NCBI GenBank assembly: GCA_001275005.1
Contig: JWZX01001570.1
Coordinates: forward strand, 1-22,804
Length of the DNA: 22,804 nucleotides
Reading direction: 5' to 3'
DNA from: Chrysochromulina tobinii
Lineage: Eukaryota; Haptophyta; Prymnesiales; Chrysochromulinaceae
Below, piece by piece: positions 7,406 to 16,590 of the stretch. The translations under genes and the position numbers were made by a program. The notes under the pieces were generated by a model, which worked only from the letters and a program-made list of their open reading frames with translations, ran no database searches and was not told the DNA's origin. Each line of letters starts with the position of its first letter. Position 1 is the stretch's first letter.

Positions 7406-8938
7406 ATGTCGCCACCGCGCGACACACAGGATACCGAAGGAAACCTCGTGGTGGGTGGCTGCCAGACAAACAACATGAGGTCGGCGAGTCGGTGGTCAGT
7501 GCCAGAAGATGGAGTGGTCAGCGGCCTGCTCGACGGAGTCGATGGATGGGGCTTAGCAGGGCGCCTTGCCCTGGTCAACCAAGCGTGGAACCTTGGCATC
7601 GGTGCTTGGCGTGCGAGCATCGGGACTTTGCAGCTTTCACAGCTTGACAACGACACCGCTGCGGCCATCTCGAAATTCTGCACCAAATTACGACGGTTCG
7701 AGATAACATGGGGGTCCAAACTCGACCACGCTTGCATATGCTCAGACGGCGCAATTACTTCCGTGTTGAAGGGCTGCCCAAGGCTACAGGCGCTGGATCT
7801 GGCAAACGGCGGCTCATCACGGGCAGTGCTCACCGCTATTGCTGAGTCGTGCCCACAGCTCTTGTCGTTGACACTTTACTGCCTTGAAGCAGCTGCAGAC
7901 TACGAGTACCGTCCATACGTCACGGCTCATCTTCTGGCTGACCTATGCAGAGGATGCCCACAACTTGAGGCGTTGGAACTGCGGGATTGTTACGATCTCG
8001 ACGATGAAAAAGTGATTGCCATTGCACGAGGTTGCCCACGAATCCAGCGCATAGTGCACATGGCTGACTGCGCATGCGATGAGAACAATGTATCAGATGC
8101 TGCTCTCGCTGCTGTAGGCGCAGAGTGCCGGCAGCTGCGCGAGTTTAGGATCGAAGGGAAGGAATGTGGGTCGTCCATCACAGACGCAGGGGTAGAAGCA
8201 TTAGCTCGTGGTTGCCCGCTCTTGCATACTCTCTCGATCGGAGGCTCTGGGGTGACCTGCGAAGGCATCACTTCTCTGGTAACATACTGCCCATTACTTT
8301 GTGCGCTGGTCCTCAGCTGGTGCGATTCAATGTCAGACGCGGCTATCATTGCACTTGCACAACCAGGTTCCAGGCTGGCTCATCTTGATTTGGATTACGC
8401 TGGGGGCCCTTTTCAGTTGACAGACGTTGCGATGGAGGCGCTTTGCCGGTGCAGGCAGTTGCAAACACTTGGACTCGGCTCGAATCGTGCAGTTACCATT
8501 GCTGGTGTGGCGCAAGTGCTCCGTGCCTGCCCGCATATGACGAAGGTTCGATTGTGTGGCGCCAGCGGCATGACTCAAGACGAGGTAAAGGCGCTTCGCA
8601 GAGAACACCCTCTCGTGTCGCTGACACGATCTGCTGACCGCGACAGCTGTGCCAGTCTTTCGCTGTACGGTCATCATACTGAGCGGGATGAGTGGGTCTG
8701 CGTACAGGTCTGTAACCGCCGCGACTATACGACAAGCAAGCAAGCAAAAAAAAAAAGGTGCAAAAGAAATTGCGCTCGTTTGACTTTTGAGCGGGTTTGT
8801 ATTAGGTCTGTAATGGGACGAGTATACGTTAATCGTTATTATCGCGGAGACCGGCGGACATACCGCGGGCGCATCCCACCTCCAAGCCGGACTTGCAAAA
8901 GAACGCTGAACAGGCTCGCGGCGGAGCTGGCCGGCTGA
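7406..8938 (+). CDS. F-box-like leucine-rich repeat protein (FBXL/AMN1 type)
   Basis: The ATG at 7406 is used. Residues about 32-80 (VPEDGVVSGLLDG ... LALVNQAWNLGIGAWRAS) resemble a degenerate F-box. From about 85 to 405 there are roughly ten cysteine-containing LRRs of the pattern GCPxLxxLxLxxC followed by SDxAxxAIA. FBXL proteins use the F-box to join SCF ubiquitin ligases and the LRR solenoid to bind substrate (family knowledge). The last 100 residues (about 410-510) are Arg/Lys/Cys-rich, lose the repeat pattern and are encoded across an A11 run (8746-8756). They may be untranslated sequence reached through an indel, or may be interrupted by an intron. The reliable coding part ends near 8625. 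The annotated end is the in-frame stop. Confidence 0.75.
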   Translation: MSPPRDTQDTEGNLVVGGCQTNNMRSASRWSVPEDGVVSGLLDGVDGWGLAGRLALVNQAWNLGIGAWRASIGTLQLSQLDNDTAAAISKFCTKLRRFEITWGSKLDHACICSDGAITSVLKGCPRLQALDLANGGSSRAVLTAIAESCPQLLSLTLYCLEAAADYEYRPYVTAHLLADLCRGCPQLEALELRDCYDLDDEKVIAIARGCPRIQRIVHMADCACDENNVSDAALAAVGAECRQLREFRIEGKECGSSITDAGVEALARGCPLLHTLSIGGSGVTCEGITSLVTYCPLLCALVLSWCDSMSDAAIIALAQPGSRLAHLDLDYAGGPFQLTDVAMEALCRCRQLQTLGLGSNRAVTIAGVAQVLRACPHMTKVRLCGASGMTQDEVKALRREHPLVSLTRSADRDSCASLSLYGHHTERDEWVCVQVCNRRDYTTSKQAKKKRCKRNCARLTFERVCIRSVMGRVYVNRYYRGDRRTYRGRIPPPSRTCKRTLNRLAAELAG

Positions 8939-9058
8939 GTCGACTCGCACCGTCCGGTCGTGCGGCTATACTCCGACGTGTTGCGAGAAGTGTGTGCGGG
9001 TCGGCCGTCGCGGCAAACATGGGGCTGATCTCCCTGGACACCGACGCAGATGGGTCCA

Positions 9059-12000
9059 TCAGACGAGCAGGTACTGCTGTTCCTGGTCAGTGGACAGCTT
9101 GATCGCAGGTCCGGCTCCAACGGGTGTCGGCCATGGGGCTTGTATGGACGCGACCGTCGGCTGCGGCTCACGTGTGCACGGCAGGCAGTCGCGCAGACCC
9201 TCCGCGCAGCTTCGGCCCGCCTGGACGCAGCCGTTGCCACAGGCGACGCACGCCCGGCCGATGCCATGGGCGCACGCTCCGCACGTGGCGGCGACCGCGT
9301 GCGCAGTCCCCTCGCACGCGGCGCCGACAGCCTCGCAGTACATCGGATCGTTGCGTATGCAGTGCAACTGGCAGCGCACGCACTGGACCTGGCAGCGCAG
9401 GCACACTGCCCCGAGCTCCGCAAGCGACGAGGTGCCGCAGCTTCCGATGGCGCGGCTGGTGCCCGCCACACAGCCAACGAGGCACTGCGCGATGCCACTG
9501 CACAAGCCGACGAGGGCCGCACAGGGATTGCATGGCGGCTCGCGGGGCTCGCGGGGCGACCAGGGGTACATCGCTTCTTCTTGAAGTTGCGAGTGCAGTT
9601 GGAGCCGAGGCAGCGGCGAGGACGCATCACGCGTGCGCGACGAGTGCGGAGGCGGCGGCGACGGCGGCTCGGTACTCGGCACTCGGTACTCGGGCTGCGG
9701 CGCCGGCCTGGTGGCTGACCCGGAGCCGGTGTCGGGCACGCCGCCCAAGTGCCACGTCACCGAAAGGTGCAGCGAGGCCGGTTGGTCCTCGTCGGTGCCG
9801 GCCAACTCCTTGACCACCTTGAGCGAGTCACGGTGCAACAACCCGTCAAGCGGAACTCGGATCTCGCCCAGGAGCTCGAAGGCCTCGCGCAGCCGCCCCG
9901 GGTGCTCATCGTACAGTCGCAAGGTGAGGGGCTGCGACGTCGCCAGCAGGTCGCGCAGCCGTAGCTGCCGGTCATCGAAGAAGAGCGTCTCGTGCCAGGC
10001 GGGCGAGTGCTCGTCACGGCGCGTGCCCGAGCGGCGCCATTGCTCGATGTAGTCATTGGCGTCGTAGTACGTGAGCCAGACGAGCACGTAGCAGTCGGGC
10101 GCCTGGCCCTGCCGTCCGGCCGCGCTTAGGTTGGTCGCGCCGTGCACAGTCACCGAGAGCGTCCCGAGCTCATCAAGGCGCTCCTGGTGAGCTCGGGAGG
10201 CGAGCTCTGCCATCGAGAGGTCGCCTGGCCCGGCCGGCGTCAGAGGCTCATAGCCCGGGCTCCCCGGCCTACTCTGTCTGCGCGGGGAGGCGGCACGGGC
10301 ACTCTGCAAGGTCTCACCGGGCTGCCTCAGGACGCCAGAGGCGCCTCGGCTCTTCTGAAGGCGTTCGAGGAGCGTTGGCCATGATGTCGCCATCTTTGCT
10401 GCGGCCGCCGTCGCTGCTGTGCCGGCCCCACTGCCTCCGCCGCTACCAAACGAGGCGGGCGAGCCAGCGGTGCTCACGACGACGCTTCCATGGCGCACAA
10501 TCTCGACGGCGACCGGATGGGCGTTGTTCTTCGTGAGCTGCTCGACGACGGCAGCGTAGTCACCCTGGACACGCACGCCCCCGATGGAAATCAACTCGTC
10601 GCCGCGTTCGAGCCGTCCGATGTTCAGGCTGTCCGCGGCCACGCTGTTGACGAGCACCAACGGCATGCTGGTGCCGTTCTCCACGCGCTCAAGCATGATG
10701 CCAAACGTGGTCGGAAGGCCCTCGTCGTCTTTGGCGCACTCGAGCACGACATGCATTCGATTCAGAAGGACGCCGCCACCACTGTCGGCGATGGCGCGAG
10801 CCGGCGACGAGAAGCTTTGCAGGCCGAGCGGCGGCGCAATGACGCAATTGCTGCCGCCGCGGCTGCCGCCGCCGCCGCCTCTGCCACCGCTGCCACCGCT
10901 GCCACCGCTGCCACCGCTGCCACCGCTGCCACCGCTGCCTCCATTGGCACCGCCTCCGCTGCCAACGCCTCCGCTGCCAACGCCTCCGCTGCCAACGCCT
11001 CCACCGTTGCCGTCGCCGCCGCCGCCGCCGTCGCCGCCGCCGTCGCCGTCGCCGCCGCCGCCGTCGCTGCCCAGGTCACGCTCGGCAACGAGTGCGAAGT
11101 GCGGCAGTCGGGTCCTGCTGTTGGGAGGCGCTTTGTTCCGAACCAGCGAGGATGCCTCATCGAAGAGCGTAGCTGCCTCATTGAAGAGCGTCGACGCGCG
11201 CGCACGCGGGTCTAGCACGTTCTCGAAGCCCTCGCCACCCTCGCCACCGTCGCTGCCGCCACCGAGGCCGCTATTCTGGTTGGAGGCCTGCCTAATTGGG
11301 ACATCGAGCATCTCGGGGCCCTCAGACCGCAGCAACTCGAAGACGAGCTCTCCCGCCAGCCCGCTCAGCAGCTGCACGAAGCCGTTGAGGCTCTCGACCA
11401 CGTTGCCGTTGATGCTCAAGAGCTGGTCACCCTCCCGGATGTTGGCCCCCGCTGCCTGGATCAGGCCACCGTACGCCAAGTCAGTTACGACGAGGCGCCC
11501 CATCGCACCCGGCGCGAGCGCCAGACCAAGCGGTGCATTCGCCGGCCTATCAACCACCACCTGGATGCGCCCCCGCGGGGTTCGACTGCTGGCATGCACT
11601 CCGATGTCGCTGCTGCTGGCGACAGCTGTTGATGGCAGCTGGTGCGCTGGTAGTTGGCGAGCGGACGCGCTTGCTGCGTCCGAGCTCACAGCAGGAGCAC
11701 TGGGGGAGCTCCGCGCGGACTGTGCCCCGGCTGGTGGCGTGGGTGGCGGCAACCGCGCTGGCGGTGGGAGCTGCACGACACGTGACCGTCCGCGAAGACG
11801 GTCGAAGGAGTTCCTGGTGCGTACCGCCTGAGCCTTCTGGCGGGTGTGTTGCCTGTTGAACAAGGCGGTGAGCGGTGGATGCACTGCGCTCTCGATGGAC
11901 TCATCGATCGCATCTGGCCTGACTGCGGACGCCCACATTTGCACCCATCCGGGGCCATCGACATCTGTCTCGAACGTCTCGTCGCCGCCAAGGCTAGCGA

Positions 12001-12370
12001 CGAGCACCTGGCGTGCCTCTCGCTTTTCATTGGCTTCGAGCGTGAACTCGAGCGCGTTGAGCCCGCCGAGTTTCAAGAGCCGCAGCTTCATGACGTGCCG
12101 CAGGTCGAAGGCGTCGCACGCACGCTTCAGCGCCTCATCCTCATAGAAGGTGACGTTGAATCCGTCGGAGACGACATGCTGCACCTTGCCGGGGACCCAT
12201 TTACCATTCTTGGCGGGCGCGTGGAGGAGCCGGCCCTGCTTCCTTGTAGAAAGCAGATGGTCCGTGGCATCCACATGCGGGGGCAAGACCGAATGCGACG
12301 CCGCCAGCGCCATCATGCGGCTGCGGACTGGTGCTGTCGGCGTATCGGCCCAAAAATCGTCCTCGCACAT
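9059..12370 (-). CDS. PH-PDZ-PDZ-C2 scaffold protein with Cys-rich C-terminus
   Basis: The first ATG of this long intronless frame is at 12370 (1103 residues). Domains in order: a PH-like region (about 44-152; GRLLHAPAKNGKWVPGKV, a central AFDLRHV and a final WVQMWASAV helix); PDZ1 (about 269-347; APLGLALA ... IREGDQLLSING); a Gly/Ser/Asp tract (about 434-507); PDZ2 (about 539-627; TFGIMLERV ... LERGDELISIGG); C2 (about 736-847; GTLSVTVHGATNL ... PAWHETLFF ... LTLRLYDEH); and a segment with about 21 cysteines (947-1065). The last residues, YLLV, fit a class II PDZ ligand. PH and C2 domains bind membranes and PDZ domains bind C-terminal peptides, so a membrane-associated scaffold is inferred. 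The C2 loops show few of the usual Ca-binding Asp residues. I know no named homologue. The PH call is the weakest. Confidence 0.85.
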   Translation of the reverse strand: MCEDDFWADTPTAPVRSRMMALAASHSVLPPHVDATDHLLSTRKQGRLLHAPAKNGKWVPGKVQHVVSDGFNVTFYEDEALKRACDAFDLRHVMKLRLLKLGGLNALEFTLEANEKREARQVLVASLGGDETFETDVDGPGWVQMWASAVRPDAIDESIESAVHPPLTALFNRQHTRQKAQAVRTRNSFDRLRGRSRVVQLPPPARLPPPTPPAGAQSARSSPSAPAVSSDAASASARQLPAHQLPSTAVASSSDIGVHASSRTPRGRIQVVVDRPANAPLGLALAPGAMGRLVVTDLAYGGLIQAAGANIREGDQLLSINGNVVESLNGFVQLLSGLAGELVFELLRSEGPEMLDVPIRQASNQNSGLGGGSDGGEGGEGFENVLDPRARASTLFNEAATLFDEASSLVRNKAPPNSRTRLPHFALVAERDLGSDGGGGDGDGGGDGGGGGDGNGGGVGSGGVGSGGVGSGGGANGGSGGSGGSGGSGGSGGSGGRGGGGGSRGGSNCVIAPPLGLQSFSSPARAIADSGGGVLLNRMHVVLECAKDDEGLPTTFGIMLERVENGTSMPLVLVNSVAADSLNIGRLERGDELISIGGVRVQGDYAAVVEQLTKNNAHPVAVEIVRHGSVVVSTAGSPASFGSGGGSGAGTAATAAAAKMATSWPTLLERLQKSRGASGVLRQPGETLQSARAASPRRQSRPGSPGYEPLTPAGPGDLSMAELASRAHQERLDELGTLSVTVHGATNLSAAGRQGQAPDCYVLVWLTYYDANDYIEQWRRSGTRRDEHSPAWHETLFFDDRQLRLRDLLATSQPLTLRLYDEHPGRLREAFELLGEIRVPLDGLLHRDSLKVVKELAGTDEDQPASLHLSVTWHLGGVPDTGSGSATRPAPQPEYRVPSTEPPSPPPPHSSRTRDASSPLPRLQLHSQLQEEAMYPWSPREPREPPCNPCAALVGLCSGIAQCLVGCVAGTSRAIGSCGTSSLAELGAVCLRCQVQCVRCQLHCIRNDPMYCEAVGAACEGTAHAVAATCGACAHGIGRACVACGNGCVQAGRSCAEGLRDCLPCTREPQPTVASIQAPWPTPVGAGPAIKLSTDQEQQYLLV
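10850..11070. repeat. Gly/Ser-coding simple repeats in the scaffold gene
   Basis: Triplet and hexamer repeats (ccaccgctg, cctccgctgccaacg, ccgccgtcg) run through this stretch. On the coding minus strand they give GGS, GSGGV and GGGD tracts joining the two PDZ domains. Long plus frames through the same DNA are Pro-Leu or Ala-rich shadows. Confidence 0.8.
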
Positions 12371-12577
12371 CACGCCCGTTACAGCGCTTGTTCTTAGGCA
12401 GCTACAGGCCTGGGCACCTGCCACAAGGCAACTTTGCCTTCCCTCTTGGCCGGGCCTTTCCGTGTCCCCTCTGAGCGGGGTCTGCCATGGTCTGCCGCGA
12501 CCTCATGCGACCTGCGGGCTGCGGGCCTGCGGCGAGCTGCAGCGCGCGGCATGGGAGGCGCCTCTTGATGTTGGTTG

Positions 12578-12596
12578 TACAGTCAGTCTGACTGTA
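12578..12596. promoter_or_regulatory. Palindrome upstream of COX17
   Basis: TACAGTCAG-T-CTGACTGTA is a perfect 9-bp inverted repeat around one base, about 90 bp before the COX17 start, in the spacer shared with the scaffold gene. A short gactt-type direct repeat (about 12632-12651) lies between it and the start. A regulatory role is inference. Confidence 0.35.
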
Positions 12597-12686
12597 ATTA
12601 CGCATCACGTTGTTCTGGAGTTAACTAACTAGACTTGACTTGACTTGACACCTTTGGCGCTTCCTTTCCTCTCGACTTGCCAAGAC

Positions 12687-12878
12687 ATGTCCTCGAGCTC
12701 GCCCGTGGACGCAGGAGAGCCCCAGGAGGAGAAGAAGCCTACCTGCCGCATCTGTTGCGCGTGCCCGGAGACGCGCGCTCCGCGGGATGAATGCGTCACG
12801 CGGAATGGCGAGGAGGCGTGCGCCGACATGATCGAGGCGCACAAGGCGTGCCTACGCAAAGAGGGCTTCAAGGTATGA
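12687..12878 (+). CDS. COX17: Cytochrome c oxidase copper chaperone COX17
   Basis: The 63-residue protein fits the usual COX17 length (about 62-69). It carries the copper-binding CCAC (C23, C24, C26) in CCACPETRAPRDEC, then twin CX9C pairs C26-C36 and C45-C55, and ends IEAHKACLRKEGFKV like the animal and yeast proteins. COX17 receives copper in the mitochondrial intermembrane space and passes it to SCO1 and COX11 for the Cu centres of complex IV. The CX9C pairs are oxidised by the Mia40 pathway, which replaces a cleavable presequence (family knowledge). One extra cysteine (C20) precedes the motif. The ATG at 12687 is the first in frame, and there is no intron. Confidence 0.96.
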   Translation: MSSSSPVDAGEPQEEKKPTCRICCACPETRAPRDECVTRNGEEACADMIEAHKACLRKEGFKV

Positions 12879-13276
12879 GAGCACGTCAACATCAACGTCA
12901 ACACCAACACCAACACCAGCACCGTGCCGTGCATGCTATCAACATTGCACCGCGTAGCTGCATGATCTCGTGTGCGCACAGTGAATTTCCAGCTTCTCTG
13001 CTAGAGAGACCACCACGCACCGGACCCCACGGCGCGCCGCCATCGATCTGCCGCTGAGTTTTATCCCCGAACAAGCTGCCCGAGGCAGTAGTCTAGAACA
13101 GAAAAGAGTCTAGAGCGCATTTCAAACCACCTTCTAAACTGTCTTTCATCACCGCGGATGCGCGACTCAGAGAGTACCGACTCAGAAACTTTCTACCGCT
13201 TTGCAGAGCGGCCTCCGCGAGGCGCGACCGTACCCGTCCGGTACCGTACGGTACGGTACTGACGACGACGACGAAC
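12879..13276. other. Convergent spacer between COX17 and the glycosyltransferase gene
   Basis: No gene is supported. A (CAACAC)-type hexamer repeat lies just after the COX17 stop (about 12889-12921). A perfect 14-bp palindrome GTACCGTACGGTAC lies at 13241-13254, surrounded by further gtac/ccgt repeats and about 23 bp past the stop of the minus gene, where it could form a 3' hairpin. Confidence 0.5.
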
Positions 13277-14169
13277 CTAAGAAGACACGCGACCGTCGCA
13301 GGCTAACCGCTGCCAGCGCAACTGCAGCGGCATAGGCAGCGAGCCCCAGGTGGAACCAGGGCGCACGTGGTGCTGGTGTTGCAGCTGCGCGCACTCGTTC
13401 TCGGGCGCGATCTGGGCGCGTGAGCCGCGGGCCTTGGCTGGGTCGCCGCCCGGCTTGCACGCGTCCGGCTGCGTCGCCTTGAGCAGCAAGTCGATGTCAA
13501 CCTGGCGCCCCTTGCCCTCGGCATCAAAGACCTGCCCAACATGGAAGCCCTTTGGATCCACGGCCACGGGGAAGCCTAGAGCGTCGTCGAACTCGACGCA
13601 CGTGAAGGCGTCGTGCTGCAGCACACCGTCGCGCATCGCGATTGGCCACACGTCGCGGTTGAGGAAGAGCATATCGGTGAGGTACTTGGAGTCTGTGGGA
13701 AAGCGATTGATCAGGTCCATCACCTGCGGCAGCGCGCCGCGCCGAGCGCCCCAAAGGCCGCCAGACATCGGGTAGAGCGAGTGCGAAGGATGGTCACGCA
13801 CCACGTGGAAGGGCGCATCCGAGCGGATCCACTGCGCCACCGCCACCGCATCACGTTCCATCAGACGGGAATCTACATCGCGCGAGATGAAGCGCTCGAT
13901 CGTTGGGTCGGCCGCCGCCCAAAAGCGCCAAAACATGGACTGGTTGCCGTGGCGCGCCATGTCGATCGGCACGAGCTCCGCGCCGAGCTTGCGAAGCGCC
14001 GCCACGATCTCGGAGGGCACGCTCTCTAGATCGACATAATACCTTGCTGTCCACCCAGGGAAGATTTGGCTGATCAGCTCGGCGTTGCGCACGGCGCCGA
14101 GCACGTACTTCGGAGTACGGCCGTATAACGAGTACGTGATGACGCGCTTCGGCGCCAAGCCGCCCGAGC

Positions 14170-14264
<95 letters not shown>

Positions 14265-15043
14265 CTGCTGCTGCTGCCACCGCTGCTGCTGCTGCCACCG
14301 CTGCTGCTGTTGCTGCTGCTGCTGGATGAGGCAAAGCTGTTGGCAGCAGAGACCGTAACCGCCGACGCGCGTGGAGCTGCACCGTCGGTCGGCTCTCCGT
14401 GCGTGGCTCCCGGCGCCGACGCTGCCTGCTTGTGCGCAGCGGGAGCACCGGGTGTGGCTGCGGCTACGGCTGCGGTTGCGGCTGCGACGGGCGGCGTTAC
14501 GGATGCCTCATTGGCTTTGAGTGCCTCCTCCTCCTCCTCAATGTGCTCCTGGATCGCCGCCAGCATCTTAGCCGCGCGCTCGTCGGCAGACATCGTAGCA
14601 CTTCGGATGCCACTCACGACAGCTGCCTCCTCACCCTCGCTGACCGCATTGTCGAGCGACGACTTGGCCAAAGCGGAGGCCTCCTCGTCGGTCGTCTCGG
14701 ACTCCTCAAACTCGTCCTCATCGACGGGCTGAGCTGTTGCGCTGCCCTCCCAGCTGCTGCCGCTGCTGCTCGTGCCGCTTGGGCGACCGGGCGGCTGCCA
14801 AGACGAGCGACCGAGACAACGCGATAGCCGGCCGTGCATGACACCGCGCGTGGGCCGATGGTGCAGCACGCACTCTGCAAGTGCATGTGAGTCGACACTC
14901 TGGCGCAGGATGAGCGTGCGGGACTGTTCGGAGCAGCTGCAGTGCGCGGCGCCGTTTGGCGGTCCGGCAGCCCGGCCGTGCATGTAGGCGACAACGTAAA
15001 TCAACGCAGCGCTCAAGCAGAAGAACACAGAGGAGTCCCTCAT
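13277..15043 (-). CDS. Type II membrane glycosyltransferase-like protein
   Basis: I start at the ATG at 15043 (588 residues) because it leaves a short N-terminus before one hydrophobic segment (about 6-22, VFFCLSAALIYVVAY), the classic Golgi type II anchor. A longer frame to 15193 would overlap the kinase start. A stem region follows with acidic and Ala-rich parts (EEEEEAL near 170-176) and a Ser/Gly homopolymer tract (about 238-296). The catalytic-type domain (about 300-510) includes VITYSLYGRTPKYVLGAVRN, SMFWRFWAAADP, FISRDVDSRL (a DxD-type metal/nucleotide-sugar site at about D389/D391), VVRDHPSH and MSGGLWGARRG. I recognise this as a nucleotide-sugar transferase-like family seen in algae and some large DNA viruses. 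The donor and acceptor are unknown. Confidence 0.8.
14164..14330. repeat. Trinucleotide repeats coding for Ser/Gly runs
   Basis: Long (gctgct)n and (ccgccg)n runs alternate here. On the coding minus strand they give AGC (Ser) and GGC (Gly) homopolymers that form the flexible stem of the glycosyltransferase. Length polymorphism is likely at such repeats. Confidence 0.88.
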
Positions 15044-15191
15044 TCCGCCGCGAAGGCGCTCCGTTTCACTCACCGCGATCTCATCGAGGTTTCCAAGGAG
15101 AACTTTGGTTCGAGTTAACCATCGCAAAACAATCACACCTCGCTCGCTCGCACATTCATTAGGCCACGGCTCCTCGATCCGCAACGCGGTC

Positions 15192-16079
15192 ATGACAGCA
15201 AACGCGCCGACTGAAGACTTTGGTGCTGAGGAGAGCGGCCCGAGCCTCGTGGAGCTCTACCACACCGATGCTGGCGAGCTACTCGGGCGCGGAAAATTCT
15301 CAGTGGTGCACCGGACCCGCCGGCGGAGTGATGACCTGCCGGTGGCCCTCAAGACGATCCAGATCTTTGAGATGGGAACCAAGGAGCGGCACGAGTGCAT
15401 GAACGAGATCCGATTGCTCCAGCAGATGCAACATCCGCATATAATCAGCTACCTCGACTGCAAGGTCGAGCGCAACGAGCTCACAGTTGTGATGGAGCTC
15501 GCTGAGGCCGGTGACCTTGCGCGCTACATCGCCGCAGCCGCGGAGGCCGGTCGCCGGCTCGGCGACAAGCGCGCCATCAGTCACTTTGTACAGATCGCCG
15601 ACGCACTCGCGTACATGCACGAACGGCGCGTGATGCATCGTGACATCAAGCCGGCCAACGTCTTCATCTCGAGCAGCGGCGGCGGTGAGGAGGGAGATGA
15701 GCCGGTGATGAAGCTGGGTGACCTGGGCCTTGGTCGCTACTTCTCGTCGAAGACGAACGTCGTAAACTCTTTCGTCGGCACCCCGTACTATATGTCGCCC
15801 GAGTGCATCCAGGGCGGCGGCTACGACTTCAAGTCGGACATTTGGTCGCTCGGCTGCCTGCTGTACGAGCTCGCGACACTGCGATCGCCCTTTTACTCAG
15901 CGGACCTTAACTTCTACGTGCTAGGCAAGCGCATCATGGCGCGAAAGTTCGAGCCGATGGGGGACATTGCCGATAGCCTCGTTGCGCTCGTCGATACCAT
16001 GCTGCAGGTCAGCGCTACGGACCGACCCACGGCGGCTGAGGTGTTGGAGAGGAGCCGCGATGCGAAAGAGATGTTGTAG
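15192..16079 (+). CDS. NIMA-related protein kinase, NEK6/7-like
   Basis: The first ATG is at 15192 (295 residues, almost only a kinase domain, as in human NEK6/7). Visible elements: Gly loop LGRGKFSVV (31-39), VALK with Lys54, C-helix Glu72, HRDIKPANVF with catalytic Asp151, the DLG variant of DFG (177-179) typical of NEK6/7, and SFVGTPYYMSPE (193-204) with the activation-loop Ser193. The match to NEK6/7 extends through GLGRYFSSKT and DFKSDIWSLGCLLYE. These kinases act in mitosis and in microtubule or ciliary processes (family knowledge). A Gly/Glu-rich insert (about 161-171) separates the catalytic loop from DLG. The C-terminus is short, with no coiled coil. The gene is intronless and head-to-head with the glycosyltransferase, 148 bp between starts. 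Confidence 0.93.
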   Translation: MTANAPTEDFGAEESGPSLVELYHTDAGELLGRGKFSVVHRTRRRSDDLPVALKTIQIFEMGTKERHECMNEIRLLQQMQHPHIISYLDCKVERNELTVVMELAEAGDLARYIAAAAEAGRRLGDKRAISHFVQIADALAYMHERRVMHRDIKPANVFISSSGGGEEGDEPVMKLGDLGLGRYFSSKTNVVNSFVGTPYYMSPECIQGGGYDFKSDIWSLGCLLYELATLRSPFYSADLNFYVLGKRIMARKFEPMGDIADSLVALVDTMLQVSATDRPTAAEVLERSRDAKEML

Positions 16080-16590
16080 TCTGGTGCTATTTACGTATCT
16101 AGGAAGCTCACTGTTAGTGCGTGATGTGCAGGGGTCAGCACTATGTTCGTCAGCACTATGTTCGTTTTACTGTGCGTGTCACTTTACCTCCGTGACGGGG
16201 GCATGCATTTAAGATTTATTATGAACCGGCCGCGCGGTAAACAGAACGAACACGCCGGCCTGCAAGCCGCACCGCGCGGGATAGCCGAAGCACTAACAGA
16301 CCGCTGCGTGAGTGCGTGGCGCTCCAGCCGCTGTAGTAAACATTTGTGACAGCCGGCGCAGCCAGCGTGAGACCCGACCCGGTGCGCTCAGCACCCGTAA
16401 CTCGACTCTGGAGTCTCTGCCGTCTGCCGACGCGACACTCGCGAATCTCCGCAAAACCAAAGCACGGTGCCACGGCCAGCCGACGAAAACCACGCGCAGC
16501 AACCCGATTGGAGGGCACGCGCCATGCCAGCACGACGCGGTCGTGCTTCCGTACGCTACGGCGTGTCGCCCCGACAGATCGATTGGCACC
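16080..16590. other. Convergent spacer between the NEK kinase and PDH E1 alpha genes
   Basis: No gene is supported. A 15-bp unit (tcagcactatgttcg) is repeated exactly in tandem at 16135-16149 and 16150-16164, followed by an AT-rich stretch (about 16205-16222) that may hold the kinase 3' end. The rest has no recognisable feature. Confidence 0.5.

Noticed and set aside
10584-11831. Long plus frame rich in PLPPLPP opposite the scaffold gene
   Set aside because: It is the complement of Gly/Ser codons. The minus frame holds clear PDZ and C2 domains.
12629-12979. Minus frame with LVLVLVLTLM resembling a membrane segment
   Set aside because: It comes from the hexamer repeat after COX17 and overlaps COX17 on the opposite strand.
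14085-14732. Plus frame with polyPro/polyLeu runs
   Set aside because: It is a shadow of the Ser/Gly stem of the minus-strand glycosyltransferase.
15105-15191. Longer N-terminus of the NEK kinase
   Set aside because: The first in-frame ATG is at 15192. Upstream there is only a TTG, and that segment shows no kinase homology.
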